This document shows, piece by piece, positions 11,190 to 21,039 of a DNA stretch of 64,000 bases. The stretch comes from Mariannaea sp. PMI_226 (Eukaryota > Ascomycota > Sordariomycetes > Hypocreales > Nectriaceae). Position numbers and translations under genes: made by a program. Below the pieces are notes generated by a model. That model was not told the DNA's origin. It ran no database searches and saw only the letters and a program-made list of their open reading frames with translations. The stretch's first letter is position 1. Every line of letters starts with the position of its first letter. The DNA lies in NCBI GenBank assembly GCA_024336345.1, contig JANFOG010000015.1:682001-746000 (forward strand), in the 5' to 3' direction.

Positions 11190-12176
11190 ATGGCCCCAAT
11201 TCTCAAAATTAGCCCTCCCCTTCTCAACTCAGCCACTCCATGGGCAACAAGTCTTGAAGAACTCATTCCACTGTTCACATCTCCTTCAACCGGCGCCGTG
11301 ACGACGCGAACCACCCTCCTCAATGGATTCGATCATCAGCATGCAAGCCACCAGTATCTCTTCTTTGATCCAGCCACCAGCGTACCGAATGATGGCACCT
11401 CGTCTACACCAGCTCCTCCCGATGGGCACACAGATGAGGCTTCGGCAAGTCTCAATACCCTCGGCTACAGTCCAATCCCTCTCGAAGGCTATTTGAGCTT
11501 TCTGTTGGAGCTGGCTCACAAGTATCCACAAATACGAAAGACTGTCATTATCAGCGTCACCGGCTCTCCTGAGGATATCAGTCGCTGCTATGTAAGCATC
11601 GAAGCTGCCACTCGTGGTGTGCCTTTGCCTCTGGCCATGGAAATAAACCTCAGCTGCCCTAACATTCTGGACTCGCCACCACCGGCATATGATGGGGTTG
11701 CACTTACGAAATATCTTTCCGTCTTGCCTGATCAACCGACTGTGCCGATCGGAATTAAGATCCCCCCATACACTTACCAGGGACAGTTTTCGATGCTAGT
11801 CTCCGCCTTGAAACCCGTATCGTCATCTCTCAGCTTTCTGACAGCCACTAACACACTGGGCTCGTGCCTCATCTTGGAAAGTGACTTGCAAGACGGTGGT
11901 AGGCCTCAGTTGCCAGGTTCTGGGGTTGGTGGCATGGCTGGTCCACCTCTTCATCCTCTTGCATTAGGTAATGTGGCTACGATCCGTAAACTCCTAGACC
12001 AGGAGCCGGAAACGCGACATATACAGATCATAGGGGTAGGAGGAGTGCGAGATGGTGAAGGCTATCGCAGGATGAGGGCCGTGGGTGCTGCTGCGGTTGC
12101 CATCGGCACGGCTCTTGGGAAGCAAGGCCCCGCAGTATTCCAAAGGATCGAGAAAGATCTTATGGGGAACTGGTAG
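11190..12176 (+). CDS. dihydroorotate dehydrogenase, class 1A-like (cytosolic type)
   Basis: An intronless gene of 328 residues. It carries the class 1 dihydroorotate dehydrogenase features: a TTRTTLLNGFDH-type substrate loop near residue 40, NTLGYSP, the MEINLSCPNI active-site block holding the class 1 catalytic Cys, IGIKIPPYT with the FMN-contacting Lys, TNTLGS, GVGGMAGPPLHPLAL, and the phosphate-binding IIGVGGVRDGEGYRRMRAVGAAAVAIGTAL. No mitochondrial presequence or membrane anchor is present, unlike the class 2 enzyme that most fungi use for pyrimidine synthesis. Class 1A enzymes use fumarate as acceptor. It may therefore be a second, oxygen-independent enzyme or a relative acting on another pyrimidine. 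Absence of introns is compatible with, but does not prove, horizontal origin. Confidence 0.87.
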   Translation: MAPILKISPPLLNSATPWATSLEELIPLFTSPSTGAVTTRTTLLNGFDHQHASHQYLFFDPATSVPNDGTSSTPAPPDGHTDEASASLNTLGYSPIPLEGYLSFLLELAHKYPQIRKTVIISVTGSPEDISRCYVSIEAATRGVPLPLAMEINLSCPNILDSPPPAYDGVALTKYLSVLPDQPTVPIGIKIPPYTYQGQFSMLVSALKPVSSSLSFLTATNTLGSCLILESDLQDGGRPQLPGSGVGGMAGPPLHPLALGNVATIRKLLDQEPETRHIQIIGVGGVRDGEGYRRMRAVGAAAVAIGTALGKQGPAVFQRIEKDLMGNW

Positions 12177-12571
12177 ATTATTTGACTTTGCTTTACATCT
12201 TGTGTCTCAAAAGCTGGAGAGGAAACCATCACATATACTTCGCGACCATCGCTTTCGTGACGCGTTTGGAAGTCGAAACCCGGCGAGTTTTCCTGGGCTT
12301 CTTTTTGATGAAGCATACAATCTCAGAAAATCAATCTGCAAGTGATAATTTTGAGACGGACCCTGAAAGAAGGACCCCATAACCCAAAGCTGTTACGGGA
12401 TCAGACATGACAAGGGCTTGGACGGGCTGTCGAATAGTGAGACCTAAATGTTGTGATCTACTGTAGGTTGTGCAGTGGAGATCCAAGCCAGTCTACTTTA
12501 CGCTGCCTATCACCTAATTAATAACACTTCAGATTAGCTTAGTTGAGTTCAGGGCAAGATGAGACCTTGTA

Positions 12572-12600
12572 CAGTCAGCGGCCACAAGTCTTAGTCCACC
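12572..12600 (+). repeat. left terminal inverted repeat of the MITE
   Basis: 29 bp starting CAGTCAGCGGCCACAAGTC. It pairs with 13045-13073 on the other strand with two mismatches. Confidence 0.85.
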
Positions 12601-13044
12601 AGACAGTCCACCCTAAAGCCCCTGGAAATATTTTGAGCTCTCCTTAATAACTTGGGATGTATAGGAGATTTAAAAAGAAATTTTAAAAATAAGGAAAATA
12701 AAATATTCTTTTATGTAATCCACAGTATTAGTGTTTTTTTATTAAAAAATCAACATTGGAAAAAGGATTTCAGATAGCGTAGTGGGTTTCATAAAACCTT
12801 CACTGAGAAAAATAACACTATTTTGATTGTATTTTCTTTCATAATTTACTATGACAATGATTGATTAGAATGCTGTCTTTTTAAGCGTTTCTTAAGCTTT
12901 AAAAAAGATTTAAATTTAAAAAAATAAATAAGCTATTATTTTTAAAATAGCTTAAATAATATTGTAAATCATTTTCAAAGAGTATAATAAATGTTGTGAA
13001 TTACTAAATTAAGAATTTGGTGTATTTCTATAGAGCCACTATGA

Positions 13045-13073
13045 GGTGGACTCAGACTGGTGGCCGCTGACTG
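13045..13073 (-). repeat. right terminal inverted repeat of the MITE
   Basis: Reads CAGTCAGCGGCCACCAGTC on the minus strand. It is the partner of 12572-12600 and is directly followed by the TA duplication. Confidence 0.85.
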
Positions 13074-13964
13074 TAGTAAGTACCGCAATAATGAGATACA
13101 TACACTATCTACCTCGCTAGCCACCATGTCTCGTATTTGTTTAAAATTAACAATGCATCGCGTGCCCCTATTGGAAGTGACTAGTGTGTATTAGATGAAG
13201 CGCGGCCAGGTAACTCCTATCGGGTACTCATGGACCTGAAATGTGGTTGTCCAAACCGCAGTGCCAGCTGCTGATCGATTCTCCTTAGCATCCACACTTT
13301 ATGAGTTGATCCCGATTCTTTCTAGGATGCGACGTTTTAACTTGAACTTCCTAGCTGTTGGTTTCTTATATCTCGATCCGACCTAGGCGGAATTCACAAC
13401 GACTTTGGTAGATTTAGTGTCCCTAAAGGATGGATGCAGTAATGGCTTCAAGCCGTACATTGACTTACAACACAAACCACCATATTATAAGAATTTTTCA
13501 TGCCAGGGGCGTGCTGGGACAAGCTTCTTCGTGTAGCGATCTATACACTTTCATCTTGCGAGCAATTTCAATTGTTACCAGGATTGTGTCAGTTATGGCT
13601 GTTCCAATCAAGACGTGATCTAGTAAGATCAGAAAGCGATGTCAAGGTTGTGAGATAGCTGAATCAAGTAATTGTATAGGACTGAATAAGTATTGGGGAT
13701 CCTTACCGATTCTCACACTGTTATTCCGAACCGCTTAATCATTGATAAAAAAACAGAAAAAGAAAAGAAAAACAAAATGGCCACTACTGCTTGATCACAG
13801 TCCATATAAAACCTCGAACTACCTGAGGTTTAACCAGCTTAGTAACGCCATTAAGAACGTAAAGACAATAAGTAAGATGAATTAGTTATTTCTCAATATA
13901 AATCTCGATATGACTCGAACAGAGCAGTGAGTTTTGGAATTGAGTTGTCATCGCGAGTCAGTGC

Positions 13965-13987
13965 CACACACACACACACACACACAC
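13965..13987. repeat. CA dinucleotide microsatellite
   Basis: About eleven uninterrupted CA units in noncoding DNA. Likely length-polymorphic between strains. Confidence 0.9.
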
Positions 13988-14402
13988 GCCTCGCTGATCA
14001 CCAACTTTCCATTTCTATCCTTCCTCTCCCTCTCAGAGACTGCTTTCGCTGGACAAGAGACACCAATAAAAGTTTGAATTTTTCATCATCCGTGGTAGCC
14101 TTTCTGTTGTGGTCATGCAGTTCAATCTTTCAATCGTGGAGCAAATCGCAACCGCATTGCCTGATACATTCAGGGCATCAAGAGTATCCCGTTGAGAACC
14201 ACCTTATCTTCGTCATAATCTAACTTCCAACGACCCAAGTTGAGCAAGTTTATTTTTACTATTTTTCTCCGGCCTCTCTGAAGATTATTACAGTGTTCGT
14301 GTCTCTCGGACAGCCATTGAACGACAAGATTTTTTTTGTTCGGATAAAGATGCCGGTATACTCCTCAGCACTGCCGCCTCTTTATAAAGAGGAAAGCAAA
14401 TG

Positions 14403-14430
14403 AAAAAAAAAAAAAAAAAAAAAAAAAAAA
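14403..14430. repeat. A28 homopolymer tract
   Basis: Twenty-eight consecutive A residues. It could be a slippage-prone tract or the poly(A) scar of an old retroposed sequence, but no flanking duplication or gene body was recognised to its left. Confidence 0.85.
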
Positions 14431-16462
14431 GACCCGCACAGTTAGAACGAAGAAAGTTCGGTCTTCAATAAATAGCGACATTCTGTCCAAGCCTGTGGTT
14501 GACGTTACCACATTGCGCCTCTTTTGCACAACCTCATAACAACCCGCAGAATCTTCGAAGAAAAGTCACTAATGGGAAACTAGTGGTCGGTGGCTGTCAA
14601 CGCCGCTATTAACCAGTGCTGCATCATCTGTGTCCGTGTCCCTCGCATCAGCGCAGCGTGTTGTGCAGAAGTTCGCGTAGCCGTTTTACGCCACCGCCGC
14701 CGAGACCCTTGAATCTCGACTGCCAAGAACCAAGAACCAGGAACGTGCGGCAGCTGAGACGGCCATCAAGGGCTAATTAAGTTAATTGCTTACTATGATA
14801 CATGTCGTCAATCAGGGCGACGATCATCACAATATTATTGTGTGAGGATTCTGCAAGTGTTGACGAATGGTCAGCCAAGCAAACAACCAACCAACCAACT
14901 AGCCAACCCCCTCTGTGCCGCTCTGGCGTGTACTCCAGCATTTCGCAACCGATTTGCGACCGTCAACAAGCCGATCCAAGATCCCCCTCCCCCTCTTTCA
15001 TCAAATCAGTCGCTTGTTGCCCCTCACAAGGGTCCATACTGTGGTACGAAGTAGAGTGACTGTGACATCTTGGGTCAAGGGTTCAAAAGAGTGGGGACGG
15101 AGGACTCAGCCCTGAACCTCACAATTATTCACGTAATTGGAAGCGCTGTCGTGTGTGATCCGTAAAACCGACAGGCACTTGTTCTCAGCTCAGGGGGGGC
15201 AATTGTTGGTATTGATCATGAGTGAGTTACTACCGTGCAGGTGCATTTTGTTATTGCATACTGCATGTAATTATACATAGGAAGAACGTGATGCATTGCG
15301 GGGCCTGGAGGAAGTGCAGCTGCAGGAAAACCCAACCCCCTCGCCTCTCCTTCACTCATGTCTCGCCACAAGATCTTGGGGTGCGTAATGCGACGTAACA
15401 GCCCGTATCGCCTCTGTTTTTTTATGGGCATACTATTATGTCTGTACTGCCCATCGTAAAATACAGACACAGCCGCCCAGGTCAGGTGGATTCGAGTCAT
15501 GTTTGGGACAGACGAATCGTGCGCTTCGTACCCCAAAAGGGGAGCCGGGTTATCCTAGAGCTTCGTTTTTGAGGATGGTCTACCCGTTATAGTGGGCCAG
15601 AAGAGAAAGCTGGCCATCCAGCATCACGCAGACTGAAGAGACCCATGTCAGTTCATTTGGAAAACCACCCGATGCTAAACCCGAATAGGATCCATGGGCG
15701 ACGCGCGATATTGCGATGGGCTCCAGGGGTATTCGTAGTTTGGGCATTTTTTGCGATTCTCCTCCCCTCTCCACTGAATCGTAATGTCACTGTGAATAAT
15801 TACTGCAAAAACCTGAGACTCGATCATGGACCGCCAGCCTCGCCAAACATTCGCGTAGGATGGGCCATCTCATGGAGCACGTCTTCTGGGCCATGATTTG
15901 AACCCTCGCCCGCCCATCCTGCGTTCCCGGGCTCCGACAAAACACTTCGGCGTTTGACGGATACAGGGCCTACCTATTTCTGAATACGAATCTGACTAGG
16001 GGGTGCTCCGTCCAAAAACTCACGCTAAATCGGCACACGAAGCCCGTGTCTTCTCAAGAGGAAATGGGACAGGCTCCAGCCGCAAACACAGTCAGCGGGA
16101 AGATGGTTCGCCTATTGAAGTAGTAGTAGTCTCCAAGGTCCCCCCAGTTGGAGTGAGGCGCAAAAACCTCGTCCCCTATCCATCTCGCCTCGTCGCTCGT
16201 TTTTGATGGTGTTGGATCAACCATAGCCATTTCATGCGTATTTGTGTGTATTCATACAGCCATTCGTTGAACAATATCTAATTCTTCTATTTTCTTATTC
16301 CTTGTCATTATTGTTTCTCTCATCCTTGGGGTTTAATTGCCTTTATTTTTATCTCATTATTCCAACCCTTACTCGATCTCCACATACTCAATAATCCCCC
16401 TCCCCTCAGTTAATAAGGCATTTCTACCAACGGTTCGTGGTGGAATCACCAACTCTGGCAAC

Positions 16463-18043
16463 ATGATGCATTCAATTTCGTCTATCTTGACTTCTCTGGC
16501 CTTGGCATCAGGTGCTCTGGCCAAGATGCAGTATATTGTAAGTGAGAAGGTGAAAACTCCTGATACAAACGAAGGTAACTGACCAATGTCATGCAGGGAG
16601 TTGCTATGCCTGGAATTGATTTCGGTTGCGACATTGATGTAAGTTTATTTGAGCGAGCGCCTTGTTCCCAGGTTCATACTCATATCTATCGATAGGGAAC
16701 CTGTCCCATCGGCGACAATGTCGTTTTCCCTTTGAGGCAGTATCATGGCGGTGACAGCCAAGCTCAGATGGAGTACTTCGTCAACGATGATGACATGAAC
16801 GTTTTCCGACTTCGTGAGTTTACTTTTTTTTTTTTTTTTTTTTTTGACTTGAGAGTTAGAGAGGCTTCCTTGCTAACTACCTATGCCCAAAAGCGACTAC
16901 ATGGCAATGGATTACAAAAAACAAACTGGGGGGCAAACTGGACACCAAGAACTGGGGCATGTACGAAGAGCTTGTGGATGCTTGTCTGGAGACGGGCGCG
17001 TACTGCATGATTGACCTTCACAACTTCGCTCGATTCAATGGAGGCATTATTGGGCAAGGAGGACCTACGGATGACGATTTTGTCGATATCTGGCAACAAA
17101 TCACCCACAAGTACGGCAAGGAAGATAAGATTATGTTTGGACTGATGAACGAACCCCACGACCTTGACATCGACATGTGGGCCAAAACGTGCCAGAAAGC
17201 GGTGACAGCAATTCGAAAGGCGGGCGCAACCTCGCAGATGATTCTTCTCCCCGGTACCAACTTTACTAGCGTCGAATCGTTTGTGTCAACTGGAAGCGCT
17301 GAGGCTCTCTCTGCCATCTCGAACCCTGATGGAAGCAAGGACGGCCTCATCCTGGACGTGCACAAGTACCTGGACATCAACAACTCGGGATCGCACGCCG
17401 AATGCACCACGGACAATGTGGAGGCTTTTGAAGAGTTCGCAGACTGGCTTAGGCAGAACAAGCGCAAGGCCATAATCTCTGAGACTGGAGCATCCTTGGA
17501 TGAAACGGTTAGTTGCTTTGCTTCTTGTGACTTCTCTTGTTTGGCTCACACGCCAACCCCCCCTACGTGCTTGTCAAATAAACTAACTGATGAATAAAGT
17601 GTATGACCATGTTCTGTGCCCAGAACAAGGCCATTAGCAAAAACGATGACGTCTATATCGGTTTCGTTGGATGGGGTGCAGGCAGCTTTGACAGCACATA
17701 TCTTCTCACGCTTTCGCCTCTTGGTCCACCCACACACTATCGCGATAACGCTCTTATGAAGGAATGCATCATCAAGCCCTTTATCGGTGAGGTTGTGCCT
17801 AAGAAGACGACCTCGACCTCGACCGTCCAGCCCACGAAGACTGCGACCGGATCATCCACATCCACGGAAACCGACAGCTCCTCGACCCAAACCAACGATC
17901 CAGTCTTCAAAGAAGCAGATAAAACCGCCGATTCAACCAGCAAACCATCAGCCAGCGGCAATGCAGCATCTTCTAAGAATGCCCAATCCTTGACTGGTGG
18001 TTTGGTTTTGGGAGCCGCCGCTCTTTGGTTTCTCGGCGCTTGA
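16463..18043 (+). CDS. cel5B: GH5 endo-beta-1,4-glucanase with predicted GPI anchor (Cel5B-like)
   Basis: Five exons, 16463-16537, 16597-16638, 16696-16813, 16894-17507 and 17600-18043, give 430 residues. A signal peptide ends near ALA (residue 20). The GH5 catalytic domain shows CMIDLHNFARFNG, the acid/base Glu in GLMNEPHDLD, HKYLDINNSGSH, and the nucleophile Glu in IISETGAS. The C-terminus is a Ser/Thr-rich stretch of about 80 residues followed by a hydrophobic tail (LTGGLVLGAAALWFLGA), a GPI-anchor attachment signal. There is no cellulose-binding module. This architecture is that of Trichoderma Cel5B, a membrane/cell-wall-bound endoglucanase. Intron 3 contains a long T tract (about 16822-16845). 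The symbol is by resemblance. Start ambiguity: a second ATG follows immediately at 16466. Confidence 0.88.
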
Positions 18044-18682
18044 GAGTAGATTTTAGAACGACGGGGGGGTTCGTATGGTGTCTTTACGCCCCCCGGACAA
18101 AAAACCTGAAGCCATTTCGTATATATTCCTTAGATTAATTCTTCCTTTTTTTTTTTTATTTGATATGAGCTTCCAGGCCAAAATCGATTTGAAACGCCTT
18201 TACACAAGTCTGCGCCTTGCATGAGTGGAGAGAAAACTACTTCATAACGAATCTCACGTTGCCCCACGAACAAGGCACGCCAGAAGGTTGATTTTTTTTT
18301 TTTGGCGCCTACGACCAGAAAGAAAAAACAAGATAACGACCTGCCTTATTATTATGGTTGTTTCCATCGCAGTTCAGCCCCACGGGCCCTAAATAGTCCG
18401 TCTTACCTTGGGTCGTGGCCATGCAAATGAGGGGGATGGTTCGAGTGTAACAGGCTGCGCCGCCTCCCATTGGTACCCTCTTGCAGAAAGAAGTGGGTGT
18501 TCTGAACGACAGGCAATTCCTCTTCCAGGGGAGGCCTCCTTTTTGATTAGCGGCTGCTGGCGGGATATTTCAACGTGAAGAACCATCATTCTACTGTAGC
18601 TCCAAAAATTCGTTTCCCCCCTCCTTTCTCCTTCGCCTTGTCCCCATACGATCCCTTGCGTATTCCGCTGACGACGACGACA
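18044..18682. other. intergenic region
   Basis: About 640 bp containing the 3' flank of the GH5 gene, a T/A-rich tract near 18145 and the annexin promoter. No coding signal of its own; the overlapping minus-strand frame is a shadow of the annexin. Confidence 0.5.
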
Positions 18683-20308
18683 ATGAACCCTCAACAGCCG
18701 TATTACGGCCAGGCGACTGGCGGCTATCCGCAGCAGCCGGGATATCCCGGTGGTCAGCAGTTCCCTGGTGGCGGCCAGGCTCCTCCTCCAACTGGCCAGC
18801 CCTACCAGCAGCAGCAGCAGCATCAGCAGCAACACCAACAGCAGCCTGGATATTTCCAAGGACAGCAGCAACCTCAATATCCAGGCCAACACCCTCCCCC
18901 CCCAGGACAGTATCCGGGTCAGCAACAACCCCCTCCGCAGGCACCATACCAGAACCAGCCCTACTATGGAGGACAGCCTGGACAGCCTGGACAACCCCAC
19001 AATCAGCAGTATCCTGGAGCTCCCCCTCCCCCGCAGCAGCAGGGACAATACCAGCAATACCCACCCTCGCAGCAGCAACAGCCTCAGTATGGACAACCAC
19101 CAGCTGCACCATACAACCAGCACCCACCACCTGGTGCACCATATAACCAACAGCCTCCTCCAGCACCTTATGGTCAGCATCCAGCCCAGTACCCTCCTCA
19201 GCAATATCCTCAGCAGCAGCCCCCTCAACAGTATGGAGCTCCCCAGTCCTGGCAACAGCAGCAACATCCCCAACATCCCCCCCACCAGGGAATGCCACCA
19301 TATGGTGCCGCGGCACATGTCCCACCCACGCCCGCGTCTCTGGGTTACGACTTGTCTCAGAAGGCATTGACCCCGCGCGTGAACACGGATGCCGATGTCG
19401 AGGCACTGCGCAAGGCCATGAAGGGCTTTGGCTGCGATGAGCGCGCTCTGATCCGCGTCCTCACCCAAGCAAAGTATCGTAACCCGTGGGCCATGGCTCA
19501 GTTGATGCAGGACTACAATAAACGATTTATGCGCAATCTAGCAGAAGATATCGAGAAGGAGACTCGTGGCGATTTTGAGAAGTGTCTGCTTACTTTGGTC
19601 ACTAATCCGCTGGAAAATGATGCTCGAATTTTGAAGAAGGCCCTGGTTAGAGCCGGCACTGATGAAGCTGCCCTCAACGATGTGCTATTATGCCGCTCCA
19701 ATGCCGACATTCGTGCCATCACTGCGGAGTACAGGAAGATTCGAGGCAAGGATCTGGCTGTCGATATCAAGGACGACGTTGATGATACTCTGTATCGCCT
19801 ATATAGCATGATCCTCGGTGCCACACGTGCCGAGGACGCTGCCCCAGTCTTCCCCGCCGAGATAGACCAGAAGGTGACTGAGCTCCAGCGCGCCACGGAG
19901 GGCACCATTGGAGCAAACGCCGTCGCCGTCGCTCAAATTTTTGTCTCCAGCAATGACGCGCAGCTGCGTGAAATATCGAGAGTCTACCAGGAAAAGTACC
20001 ACCGCAGCTTGGAGAAGGTCATCAAGGACGAATTCCGAGGCGATCTGGAGGACGCTCTGCTTCGCATGCTGCTCCAAGGCAAGAACCGCGCGCAAGCGGA
20101 TGCTATGAGGCTTGGTGAGGCACTGCAAAGGTCAAAGGAGGTGCTGTTTATCAACCGCGTTGTCAGCCTGTACTGGAACCCACCACGCCTTCAAGACGCC
20201 AAGACCCATTATCGGCTGCAATACGGTGTGCCGTTTAGCAAGCACGTCAAGGAGTACCTCAGTGGAGATTTTGAGGATTTCGTTGTGGCTCTGATAGGAG
20301 AGAAGTGA
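18683..20308 (+). CDS. annexin with long Gln/Pro/Gly/Tyr-rich N-terminus
   Basis: An intronless gene of 541 residues, taken from the ATG at 18683 (MNPQQPYYG); the frame is open further upstream without conserved sequence. Residues 1 to about 215 are low-complexity, rich in Gln, Pro, Gly and Tyr. The annexin core follows, with four repeats. Repeat 1 has MKGFGCDERALIRVL, repeat 2 LVRAGTDEAALNDVLL, repeat 3 EGTIGANAVAVAQIF, and repeat 4 is degenerate around SKEVLFINRVVSLYW. Repeats 1 and 2 keep the GxG-x-DE calcium-binding signature; repeats 3 and 4 do not. Annexins bind acidic membranes in a calcium-dependent way and act in secretion and membrane repair. The tail recalls prion-like annexin tails that phase-separate (inference). 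The layout matches the fungal annexin XIV group. Confidence 0.95.
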   Translation: MNPQQPYYGQATGGYPQQPGYPGGQQFPGGGQAPPPTGQPYQQQQQHQQQHQQQPGYFQGQQQPQYPGQHPPPPGQYPGQQQPPPQAPYQNQPYYGGQPGQPGQPHNQQYPGAPPPPQQQGQYQQYPPSQQQQPQYGQPPAAPYNQHPPPGAPYNQQPPPAPYGQHPAQYPPQQYPQQQPPQQYGAPQSWQQQQHPQHPPHQGMPPYGAAAHVPPTPASLGYDLSQKALTPRVNTDADVEALRKAMKGFGCDERALIRVLTQAKYRNPWAMAQLMQDYNKRFMRNLAEDIEKETRGDFEKCLLTLVTNPLENDARILKKALVRAGTDEAALNDVLLCRSNADIRAITAEYRKIRGKDLAVDIKDDVDDTLYRLYSMILGATRAEDAAPVFPAEIDQKVTELQRATEGTIGANAVAVAQIFVSSNDAQLREISRVYQEKYHRSLEKVIKDEFRGDLEDALLRMLLQGKNRAQADAMRLGEALQRSKEVLFINRVVSLYWNPPRLQDAKTHYRLQYGVPFSKHVKEYLSGDFEDFVVALIGEK

Positions 20309-21039
20309 ACATCGGGATGTCCTACTTGAATCAGCATCTTTGGTATCAGGCTGACCAAACGACATCTTTTCCCTGCGTGGATAAAGCTCTTGCTACGTGT
20401 TAGGGGCGGGGGTTGGGGGGAAACCTTCTGTATGTACTCTAATGTTTCGATGTAGTTTATGTTTATGATTCAGCGTATGGAGAATACCAATGTTGTTATG
20501 AGTTGAACGTGATCTTATTCAGTTTTTCTTTCGCCATTGGGCTTGTATCAATTTATGGCATAACTGAATCTACATTCCACCCCCAACCTTTTATTATATT
20601 TTTTTCGCCATGAATGTTGTCCCATTGGCCCTTCATCCCAACTCTTCAGCTTCAGGGTACCCGAGATCGAAGTAAGACGAAGAGACGTACACCATCAGTC
20701 GACTAGATAGAAGATGACGCGAATACATAACTGAGAGAAATGTGCCTGCTCAATTTTAAGGACGAGTGCATTAAACTGCCTTATAACTTATGTTCTTTTT
20801 ACCTCATAGCCAATGAATCTCAATGATAGTTGCATGTTGGTCAGATATACATACCTCTTTCTCTCAAGATTTTATTTCTCCATAATCTCCATCCAGATTC
20901 GAGCATTGTTGCTGGCGCCAGACGTCTAGTTTCTCAGTTACAACTAGTAGATCCACCAGTGAATCCTCAAATTTCTTAAAAAAAAAGATCTCTAAATGAC
21001 CAGAGTGACTGGCCTTGGCCTTAACATGATTATACCTAG
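20309..21039. other. intergenic region between convergent genes
   Basis: About 730 bp lying between the 3' ends of the annexin and the fused methyltransferase gene. Nothing recognisable. Confidence 0.5.

Larger units (their letters stand above)
12572..13073. mobile_element. MITE-like nonautonomous DNA transposon, 29-bp inverted repeats, TA duplication
   Basis: Positions 12572-12600 and the reverse complement of 13045-13073 match at 27 of 29 bases; the repeat begins CAGTCAGCGGCCAC. Each end is flanked by TA (12570-12571 and 13074-13075), the target duplication expected of Tc1/mariner-pogo elements. The 502-bp element has no open frame, and its interior is extremely AT-rich with long A/T runs. 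This could reflect repeat-induced point mutation or a naturally AT-rich MITE. An autonomous partner is not in the window. Confidence 0.85.
12177..16462. other. gene-free 4.3-kb region
   Basis: No frame in this region resembles a conserved protein. It holds the MITE at 12572-13073, a CA microsatellite at 13965-13987, an A28 tract at 14403-14430 and the promoter of the GH5 gene. The stretch from about 12650 to 13030 is strikingly AT-rich compared with its flanks. Confidence 0.6.

Noticed and set aside
15880..15920. A minus-strand GGTTCAAATC resembling a tRNA B box
   Set aside because: No matching T-stem, acceptor stem or A box could be found around it.
18389..19468. A 359-residue minus-strand frame rich in Leu and Arg
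   Set aside because: It is the antisense of the CAG/CCA-rich annexin N-terminus; the composition mirrors the Gln/Pro repeat and no homology is expected.
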